Made by a program: the position numbers and the translations under genes. Source: Reyranella sp. (lineage in GTDB: Bacteria; Pseudomonadota; Alphaproteobacteria; Reyranellales; Reyranellaceae). Taken from it: DNA of 64,000 bases. Positions 33,677 to 42,800 of this stretch are shown here, piece after piece. The notes beneath the pieces are model-generated. The model saw only the letters and a program-made list of their open reading frames with translations. It ran no database searches and was not told the DNA's origin. How positions within the stretch are numbered: the first letter of the stretch is position 1; each line of letters starts with the position of its first letter. The DNA lies in NCBI GenBank assembly GCA_030684475.1, contig JAUXWB010000516.1:1-64000 (forward strand), in the 5' to 3' direction.

Positions 33677-34671
33677 TCGTCGCGGCCGACCAGGTCGAGC
33701 AAGGGGCCCGGCTCGCCCTTCAGGACGCTCCTGAAGAACGCGACCTCGAATGCCTGGATCGCCGCGCTCATGGCGCGGCGCTCGAAATTTGTGCGACGCG
33801 TTTTGTCGGTGGAAAAGGCGAAGAGGGCGTCGGACAGATCGGCATGATCGGCGTCCCGCAGTAGCACCCAGTAGCTGCCGGGTCGCTCCATCCGCTGCCG
33901 ATTGCGCGGCAGGTCGATCGCACTCACCAGGGCGTAGTTCCGGGTGAAGGCATCGGGCGAGGCGAGTTCGGCCTCGGACGGAAAGGCTTCTTTGCTTGAG
34001 AGCAGGAAGTACGCTTCCGATCCGATCTCGGTGGCGGGAGGCCCGAAAAGGCCGCCGTCCACGCTCAGGACGGCAACGATACGCTTGTCGGTCAACGCCG
34101 CCATCAGGCCCGCCGCGCCACCGATCGAATAGCCGAGCACGCCGACCCGTGTGAGATCGACGCGGCCGGCAAGAAGGGAGGACTGCCCGGCGCCGAGGGC
34201 GCGAAGGACTTCCAGGAGACGCGCGGCCTGGGCAACGACGTCCTCTCCGGCGCGCTCGATCGTGGCGGCCATCGCCGCGTCGGACGAGAGATCGAAGGTG
34301 ACTCCGCGGCCGGGAGTGACGGCGGGATCGGCGAAGTCGTCGCAGCCAACGACGACGAAGCCGTGGCTGGCCAGGTTCTCCAGCTGGGTTCTGCTTTGCG
34401 TGCGCGCTTGGCCCCAGCCGGGCGAATAGAGGATCAGCGGCGCCGGCGTCCGAGCATCGAGCGGCGCATTGCCCTGTGCACTCGCGGCTGGATACCAGAC
34501 GGTCACCGGGATGGGTCGGCCATTCGAGTCCTGCAGGACGAGATCCACCTGGCCGACGACCTTTGGTCCGCTGGGCGACGGCGCGCGGGGCACGAACACG
34601 AACCAGCCGGCCACGGCCAGCGCTACGGCAAGGATCAGGCCGGCAATGAGCAGGAGGCGCAGGGGGCTCAC
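33613..34671 (-). CDS. Membrane-anchored alpha/beta hydrolase (PAF-acetylhydrolase-like)
   Basis: A 352-residue hydrolase with an N-terminal signal anchor (LLLIAGLILAVALAVAGWFVF), so it probably acts in the periplasm. The fold shows PAPLILYSPGWGQ (oxyanion side), the nucleophile elbow GVLGYSIGGAAG, and a late acid/His region RDADHADLS. It resembles platelet-activating-factor acetylhydrolase or dienelactone-hydrolase-like proteins. The GTG at 34671 overlaps the C-TE gene stop (GTGA), making it the fourth gene of the NRPS-PKS operon. A role in product release, trimming or self-protection is inferred. Its end overlaps the convergent sfp-type gene. Confidence 0.85.
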   Translation of the reverse strand: MSPLRLLLIAGLILAVALAVAGWFVFVPRAPSPSGPKVVGQVDLVLQDSNGRPIPVTVWYPAASAQGNAPLDARTPAPLILYSPGWGQARTQSRTQLENLASHGFVVVGCDDFADPAVTPGRGVTFDLSSDAAMAATIERAGEDVVAQAARLLEVLRALGAGQSSLLAGRVDLTRVGVLGYSIGGAAGLMAALTDKRIVAVLSVDGGLFGPPATEIGSEAYFLLSSKEAFPSEAELASPDAFTRNYALVSAIDLPRNRQRMERPGSYWVLLRDADHADLSDALFAFSTDKTRRTNFERRAMSAAIQAFEVAFFRSVLKGEPGPLLDLVGRDDQTVRWISPTSVPVGAASARQ

Positions 34672-36887
34672 CACGTCTGCAGGAAGGAAGCGATCTCGCC
34701 GGCAGGCCGCTCGCGGAACATGTCGAAATGTCCGCTGTCGATGTCGACCTTGTCCAAGCTCCCGGGGACCAGCGGTTCCCAGCCCATCCGCTCATCGAAC
34801 AGCCGACCCTGCAATGGCTCGTTGCTGCGAAAGAGGATCACTTTGCCATCATACGGGCTGGGTCGGTAGCTCGCGACCGCATTGTACAAATAGTCGTCGA
34901 ACCACTCACCTGGCAGGCTTTGCCTTTCGGGTCCCGGTTCCGGAGGCAACAGCCCCAGATGGAAAAGAATCGGCTTGCGCACGATTTCGTTCAGGCCAAC
35001 CTCGCCTTTTCGGAACCGCTGGAGTCGCTCGGTGTAGCGATGAAGCCGCAGTTGCTGCCGGCGCAGAAGCTGGTTCCAGCGCGACATGGTCTCGCGATAG
35101 CCCGGGGCCCAGCTGTCGAAGAGCGCGACGAGCGTGACCTTCTCGCCCATGCGCTGCAACTGCCGGGCGGCTTCGAACGCCAGGACGCCGTACACGCAGT
35201 GACCGCCGAGGATGTAGGGACCCCGCGGCTGCGCCCAACGGATCAGTCGTACCGCGTAGGTGGCAAAATCCTCGAAAGCGTAGGACTTCAGCTCGAGCGG
35301 GCCATCCTGGTGATAGAGCAGGATGTCGATGAAGGGCCGATCCTCTCCGAGCTGTCGCGCGAGCTGGTAGTAGACCGACCGGTTGTTGAACACGATCATC
35401 GGCGTGCGCGTACCGCCCTCGTGAAAGCGGGCAACCTGCTGGGCGGGGTCGTGGACGGGAATGGGCTTGAGGTGTCCCACCGAATCAGGCGCGGCGCCGG
35501 CGCGCGGGGAAATGTCCTGGAGCGCCGGACAGTCGGCCAGGAGGCAGTCGGGCGACGCCGCAAGTGCTTCCAGACACCGACGCCACGCTTCGACCAGGCC
35601 CTGCACCGTTTCCAGCTCGTAGAGATCGGCGTCGGCCTCGCACGACATGCGCCAGCCTTCGTCGCGGCCGATCATGTAGAAATTGAGGGGCCACTGGCAT
35701 CCCGAGGAGTACGACGGCAGGGAGATCAGGCTGAAGCGGCTGGAGCCCTCACGTTCCGTCTCCGTCGTGCCCGAATAGGAACGGTGGACGACGAGATTGA
35801 TGGCGTGCAGCGGCCTGCCGTCGCGGTCGGGCGCGAACGTCGACGCGATCTCGAACGGCAGGCGCTGATGCTCAAGGGCCTCCTGGACCTTGTCCGCCAC
35901 CGTCCTTGCGAAGGCGTCGAGCCGGACATAGTCGTCGACCGGCAGGCAAAGCGTGATCGAGTTGACGGTCGGTCCGACAAGATCTTCGGTCTCCGGTTCC
36001 GCCCGGTTCGCCACCTGGGATCCCAGCACGATCTCCGTGTCACCCGTGACACGGCGCAGCATCAGGGCAAGCGCCGCTGCGGCAAGGCTGTAGAGCGTGA
36101 GGTTCTGCTGGCGGGCAAAGCTGTCGACGGCACGGCCGAGGGCGTCCGGCAGCAGAAGTGAGGTGACGTGGCTTCGCTCACCCCTGTGCGCAGCAGGGCG
36201 ATGGTCAGGTGCAACCTCGGTCCCCGCGGCGTCCCGTAGCTGCCGTTGCCAGAAGGCGCGCGCCTCGTCGAGGGCGCCACTCTTGAGCAACTCGCTCTCC
36301 CAGAGCGCATAGTCGGCGAACTGGAGCTCCGGCTCGGACATGTCTGGAGCGGCGCCCACGTCGATGGCATTTGCGGCGGCGCGGAACTCGCTCGCGATCA
36401 GGCCGGTCGACCAGCCGTCGGCGACCATCGCATGAAGGGTGAGCATCAGGACGCCGCGATCCGGGCCGAACTGCAGCAGCGTCGCGCGCATGAGTGGCGC
36501 CTGGCGGGGGTCGATCGGCTCGATGGCTTCGTCCCTGGCGATCTCCTCGGCGCGCGCCGCGCTCTCGTCGGCCGAGAGGAACGACAGGTCGATGTTGCGC
36601 AGCTTGAGCGAGCAGGCGGGCAGGATGACCTGGGTCAGCCTGCCGTCGATCTCGTGGAAGCGGGTGCGCAGGATCTCGTGTCGCTGCACCAGGGACTGCA
36701 GCGCGCCCTCGGCGGTCGCGGGCGACAGGCTCCCGGCCACGAGCCAGCGCATCGCGACATTCAGCCCCTGCGGGCCGTCTTTGCCGTGCTGTGCCCAGAG
36801 CCGCTCCTGCAGCGGCGTGCATGGAAACGCGCTCGCGCCGCCGCTGTCGAGGGATGCCCGCCGGTCGTCGAACCCGCCGATGCTCAT
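34668..36887 (-). CDS. NRPS condensation-thioesterase didomain protein
   Basis: A 739-residue terminal NRPS protein. The condensation domain (about 18-455) has CTPLQERLW and a substituted active-site motif: residues 152-158 are HAMVADG, so the catalytic second His of HHxxxDG is Ala153. There is no adenylation and no carrier domain. The thioesterase domain (about 490-739) has GGHCVYG, putting Cys564 where Ser is usual, with Asp591 and His720 (DSGHFDMF) completing a triad. Its ATG overlaps the stop of the hybrid synthase gene (ATGA). It should release the product from the PCP of the hybrid synthase; the C domain may be inactive or act as a binding platform. Confidence 0.92.
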   Translation of the reverse strand: MSIGGFDDRRASLDSGGASAFPCTPLQERLWAQHGKDGPQGLNVAMRWLVAGSLSPATAEGALQSLVQRHEILRTRFHEIDGRLTQVILPACSLKLRNIDLSFLSADESAARAEEIARDEAIEPIDPRQAPLMRATLLQFGPDRGVLMLTLHAMVADGWSTGLIASEFRAAANAIDVGAAPDMSEPELQFADYALWESELLKSGALDEARAFWQRQLRDAAGTEVAPDHRPAAHRGERSHVTSLLLPDALGRAVDSFARQQNLTLYSLAAAALALMLRRVTGDTEIVLGSQVANRAEPETEDLVGPTVNSITLCLPVDDYVRLDAFARTVADKVQEALEHQRLPFEIASTFAPDRDGRPLHAINLVVHRSYSGTTETEREGSSRFSLISLPSYSSGCQWPLNFYMIGRDEGWRMSCEADADLYELETVQGLVEAWRRCLEALAASPDCLLADCPALQDISPRAGAAPDSVGHLKPIPVHDPAQQVARFHEGGTRTPMIVFNNRSVYYQLARQLGEDRPFIDILLYHQDGPLELKSYAFEDFATYAVRLIRWAQPRGPYILGGHCVYGVLAFEAARQLQRMGEKVTLVALFDSWAPGYRETMSRWNQLLRRQQLRLHRYTERLQRFRKGEVGLNEIVRKPILFHLGLLPPEPGPERQSLPGEWFDDYLYNAVASYRPSPYDGKVILFRSNEPLQGRLFDERMGWEPLVPGSLDKVDIDSGHFDMFRERPAGEIASFLQTW

Positions 36888-39800
36888 GGCGTGACGGTAT
36901 GCCGTCTCGCGCCGCGCCGGAAGTCGGCAAGTGATGGGCCTTTTCTGGCGGATGCATCGCGGGATGCGTCCGGCCGTCCCTCGAGCCCGCCGGCGAGGGC
37001 AGCGACGGTGGGGTTCTTCATCAACTCGCGGGCACTGACGGCGATGCCGATCTGGTCAAGTTGGGCGGCGATGCGGAAGACCTGCAGAGAATCCGCACCA
37101 AGGGCGAACAGTGGATCGTGGATGCCGACCTCCTGCCGGCCGATCACGTTGGCCCACACGGCCGCAATCCTGGCCTCCAAGGGCGTCCGTGGCAGGGCCG
37201 TGGCCGACGTCGCGGTCCCCGTTGTCGCAGGCGCAGGCGGTGGCAGCGCGTTCCGGTCGACCTTGCCGTTTGGCGTCAACGGCAGCGCCTCGAGCTCGAG
37301 CCAGCGCGCCGGGACCATGTAGTCCGGCAACCGGCTGGCCAGATGGGCGGCGAACTCGGCGGGCTTGGCGCCGTCGGCGGCGACGACATAGGCGACCAGC
37401 GCCGGGTCGGGGCCGGCGTCATGGCGCAGCAGGACGGCGCAATCGCGAATGCCGGACGCCTGGCGCAATACGTTCTCGATCTCCTCGAGCTCGATCCGGA
37501 AACCCCGCAGCTTCACCTGGTGATCGACGCGGCCGCGCAACTCGAAATCGCCCGAAGGCAGAAGGCGCGCGAGATCGCCAGTGCGATAGAGGCGCCGCGC
37601 CGCATAGCCGGCGAGCGAGATCGTCCGGAACGATTGCGCGGTGAAGTCGCTGCGGTCGAAATACCCCTTCGCCAGGCCGTCACCACCGATGAAGAGTTCG
37701 CCGACGGCCCCTGCCGGCACGAGCCCGTCGCGATCGTCGAGGACGTAGAGCTGCGTGTTGGCCAGAGGCTTGCCGATCGTGATATCGGCGGCGCCAGCGT
37801 GCATTTCGCAGCCGGACGAATAGATGGTGGCCTCGGTCGGTCCGTAGAGGTTCCACAGTCGTCCGCCGCCCGCGAGCAGCCGGTCGACGACATCGCGGGA
37901 TACCGCCTCGCCGGCGGTGATCATCTTCAGCCCGGGGCGTGACGAAAAGCCTGCCTCCAGCAGCATCCGCCACAAGGTCGGCGTCGCCTGCATCAGCGTG
38001 GCGCCAGTCTTCCTGGCGAGCGCCACCAGCTCGAAGCCGGTCCTGACCACATCCGCTTCGGCGAGGACCAGCCGGCCGCCCGCGATCAACGGCGCGTAGA
38101 GTTCCGCCGCGGCGACGTCGAATGTGATGGCGCTCGAGGCGATGGCGACGTCGGCCGCGGTGACATCGCACCGGCGCACGACATCGCTGATCACGTTGAC
38201 CAGCGCGCGGTGACCGACCTCGACGCCCTTCGGCATTCCAGTCGAGCCCGACGTGAACAGGATATAGGCCGAATCGTCCGCGGGCACCCGTGGGAGTTTG
38301 TGCCCGTCCAGACGCTCGTTGAGGGCGAGCTGGTCCATGCGCAACGCAAAGGCATAGGGCGCAATCGACCGTATCCGTTCATCCTGACAGATGATGCCGT
38401 CGATCTGCGCGGCCGTCGCGATCTGCCGAAGGCGATCCAGCGGCTGATGCACATCGAGCGGCACATAGGCGTGGCCCGTCTTCATCACGGCCAGCAGGGC
38501 TACGGGCAACGCCCGGGAGCGGTCGACCGCGACGGCAATCCGGCCTCGACGGACGATGCTGACGCCCAGAATTTCCTGCGCCAGACGCGTCGATTGGCGG
38601 TCGAGCTCGGCATATGACATCGCGCCTGCGCCGTCGACGCAGGCGACATCGTCGGGTGTCTTCGCAGCCTGCTGGGCGAACAGATCGTGGATGCAGCTCT
38701 CACGGGGATAGGGAGCCGCACTGCCGTTGACCACGTCCAGGATGAAACGCTCCTGCTCGGAGGAAAGCAATGGCAGTGCCGACAAAGGCGTTTCCGGTGC
38801 CGCGCAGATGCCTTCGAGGATGCGCCGATAGTGCGTCATCCAGCGGGCGATCGTCGTTTCGTCGAACAGGTCGGTGTTGTAGTCGCAATCGATCCGCAGA
38901 CCCGCGCCGGACTCGATGACGTTGACGAAGATGTCGAAGTTGACCGCCGCCTTGGCGTTGGGCGTGACCTTGACCGCTGGGCCTCCGAAATCGAGCGCGT
39001 CGGCCATGCGTTCGAGATTGAACTGGACTTCCATGAGCGGCAGGCGGTTTGCGGTACGCTGTAGCGGCAAGGCGCGGACCAGGGTGCCGTAGGTGCACTT
39101 CGGATGGTCGAAGCCGTCGAGCAGGCGGCGTGCCACCGCCTGCACATGCGCGCCGAAAGGCGCGTTCCAGACCAGCGGTGCCCGAAAGGGCAGCATCTGA
39201 ACGCAGTGCCCGACCAGGTCCGGTTCGTCATCGGCCGACTGGCCTGCCACCGGCACGCCGATCACGATGTCGGTCGTTCCCGAGAGCCGACCCAGGACCG
39301 TCTGCAGCGCCGTGAAAAGTGTCGAGAAAACGGTCACGCCGTACCCGGCGCCCACTTTCTTCAACGAAGTAGATAACCCGGCCTCGAAATGGGTCGAGTA
39401 GGTGGCGCCGGCATACGACCGCTGCGGCGGACGGGGGCGGTCCGTCGGCAGATCCGGCAGCGCGGGAAGATCGCTGTAGAGCGAGGTCCAGTAGCGGAGA
39501 TCGACGGCCTGCAAGTCCTTCGACGCCGCCTGCGCAAGGGCATAGCGCGCGAAGCGCGGGGCCGCGGGTAACGCCGCAGACCCGTCCGCGTGCGACAGGC
39601 GGTAGAATGCCGCGAGATCACGCAGAATGATGTTGGTGGACCAGCCGTCGCACACGATGTGATGAACGGTGAACAGGAGAACGTGGCGGTCGTTCGCGAG
39701 GCGTACGAGCATGGCGCGCACCAGCGGTCCGGCCCAGAGATCGAACGGTGTGCGCGCATCGGCGGCGACGAGCGCGGCCAGCGCCGCGTCCGGATCGCGC

Positions 39801-42800
39801 TCGCGCGAGCAGTCCTGCGCTTCCAGATCGAGGATGAGCGACGGCGCGAAGTGCATGCGCTCATCGGCGCGCCCGATGCGTCCCCGCAACGCCTGATGGC
39901 GCGCGATGACGGCGTTCAGCGCAGCCGCCAGGGTTGCGGCGTCGATCTCGCCGTCGAATGCGATGCTGATCGACTCGTTGAAGGCGCAGGAGGCTTCGTC
40001 GCTCATCTGCGCGGCGGTCAGGATTTCCAGCTGTGGATCGGTGAGGGGAGCCGAGTCGGGTTCGACCGGGGGCAGATCGATCGGTGACGGTCGGCCGATC
40101 TGCCGCGTTGCCGTCAGGATGCCGGCCGCCTCCAGCGCGTCGAGCGTTGCCTTGAACGCACTCTCGATCGTCGCGATGTCGGCATCGGAATGCGCGGTGG
40201 TCAGGAAGCAGGGATAGGCTTCCTGGACGTGTACGCCGAGCAGACGCATCTGCGGCCAGAATAGCGCTGCCAGAGGGTGCTCGGCCGCGAAGCTGAGATG
40301 GAACCAGCTCGAGAAGCCCTCGGCCCGCGTCGCCAGTCCGCGCCTTTCGAGGTCGCGGTTCACGGCCTCGACGAGGCCGCCCATGCGCGCGGCGAGACGC
40401 TCCTGCAGGGCGGGGCCCTCGGCCTTGAGATGCAGGAGCACCGCCTTGGTGGCGGCGAGCACCAGCGGATGGCGCACGAAGGTGCCGGCAAAGAAGGTCG
40501 GTGCGACTTCGGGGACAGAATCGTCGCCGAAGCGCCATGTGCCGCCATCGAGGGCATCCATGAACCGCGCCTTGCCGGCGAGAATCCCGACCGGCATGCC
40601 GCCGCCCACGACCTTGCCGTAGGTCGCGAGGTCGGCCCTGATGCCGAACAGCGCCTGCATGCCGCCGGGATGGGCCCGGAACCCGGTGACGATTTCGTCG
40701 AACACGAGTGCCGCGCCCCTGGCCTCGGTGATGGCGCGCAGCCTATGCAGGAAGGCCCGTGGCCGCAGCTCGGGATGGCGGCTCTGCACCGGCTCGACCA
40801 GAACGGCCGCGATGTCGTCGCCGTTCGAATCGATCCATTCCAGGCTCTGCGGGTCGCCATACGGCAGGACCGTCATGTTGGCGACCGCCTCGGGCGGGAT
40901 GCCCGGCGCCACCGGAAGTGCGCGCCGGGTGGCGCCGCCGGCCTTGACCAGCACCTCGTCGAACTGTCCGTGGTAGTCGTTGCCAAAGACGACGACGCGT
41001 TCGCGGCCCGTCACGGCGCGGGCCACGCGCATCGCCGCCATCACCGCTTCCGACCCGGTGTTGCAGAACGTTACGCGCTCGTCGCCCGTCATCTCCGACA
41101 CCAGCGCGGCGACTTCACCGGCCAGCGGGCTCTGTGGCCCGATCGGGAATCCTTCCTGCAACTGCGCCGCGACGGCCGAGGTGACGAAGTCCGGCGAGTG
41201 CCCGAACATCGTCTGGCCGTAGCCATTGACGAGATCGACGTATTCATTGCCGTCGACGTCCCAGATCTTCGAGCCCTTGGCCCGCGCGGCGATCACTGGA
41301 TAAACCAGTTCCTTCCACTCCCGGCGAAAGCCCGCGACAGTGCGCGGGTCGGCGAGCACGGCCCGGTCCTGCTCCGTCCTGGCCTTGGAAAGAGGCGTAC
41401 GCGCGTTCACGCGCCGCACCAGATCCTCGATGTATTGGCGCTGGCTCGCGGTCAGGTCGTGCTGGCTGCCGGCGGAGGAGCGTTGCAGGCGTATGCGGGT
41501 ATTGGCCTCCTCGCGTGAGGCTGGCACGGCAATTGGCGCGGCAACGCGCGGAGCGGGCACCACGGCAGCCGGCAGCGACGGATCGGGAGGCAGGATCGAC
41601 TCGAGGTGTGCCGCGAGGCGGGCGACTGACGGCATGTCGCCCAGCAATTGCCGGAACGTGATCCTGGTCTTGAACCTCTTCTCCAGCGTGCGCGCGACCT
41701 GTCCAAGCAGGAGGGAGTCGAAGCCCAGCGCGACGAAGTTCTCCTGGGCGTCGATGTCGGACACGCCGGACAGCTCTTCGAGGATTGCGATGATTGAGGC
41801 CTGCAGGGTGGCGATGCGCGAGACGGCAAGGGCGGACGGTGCGCCCGGTGTGGCGGGAACGTCCGATGGATGAGCGATCGGCGGCTCGATGGGCGCCGGC
41901 ACGGAAGCGATGGTAGTGCGCTTGTCCGAACGCTCGATCCAATGGCGCTTGCGCTGGAAGCGATAGGTCGGGAGCGGGACTCTGCTGCCCTGGGCGTTCG
42001 CCGCGGCCGTCCAGTCGGGCGAGAAGCCCGCGCGCCAGAGGGCGACCAGCGCATCGCCGAGGTCGTCGGTCTCCGCGTCCGCGAGACTCGCCGTGACCCC
42101 CCGCAGCTTCTTCCGGTCGACGACCTGCGCCGCCAGTGCCGACAGGGTGTGGCCCGGTCCGACTTCGAGCAGGAATGGATGGCTGTCCCGCGCCGCGGTG
42201 GACACGGCATCGGCGAACCGTACCGGGGCGCGGCCGTGGTGGGCCCAGTATTTCGGATCGGTCGCTTGCGCCGCATCGGCCCATTCGCCGGTGACGCAGG
42301 ATGCAAAGGGTATCCGGGGTGGCTCGAGCTGCGCCGCGCCGGCGGCACTCTCGATCTGCGCGACGACGGGGTCGAGGGTGCGTGAATGGAAAGCGTGCGA
42401 GACGGCCAAGGGCTGGCACGCCACGCCCCTGGCGGTCAGCCTGGCGTTCAGCGCCGCGATCTCCTGGACCGGACCCGAGGCGACACAGAGCGACGGCGCG
42501 TTGATGGCGGCGAGATCGATCGTGTCGCCCAGTTCCGCTCTCAGCTCGCTCTCCGGCAGACGAACCGCCAGCATGGCGCCGGGCGCCATGCCCTGCATGA
42601 TCCGCGCACGCGTGGCGACGAGGCGGCAGCCGTCCTCGAAGGAGAAGACGCCAGCCAGGCAGGCCGCAACGAACTCCCCGACGCTGTGGCCCACCATGGC
42701 GTCGGGCTCGAGGCCCCACGACATCCAGAGCTTGGCCAGGGCATATTCGAAGACGAACAGCGCCGGCTGCGCGAGCAAGGTGGCGTCACCGCCCGTCGCC

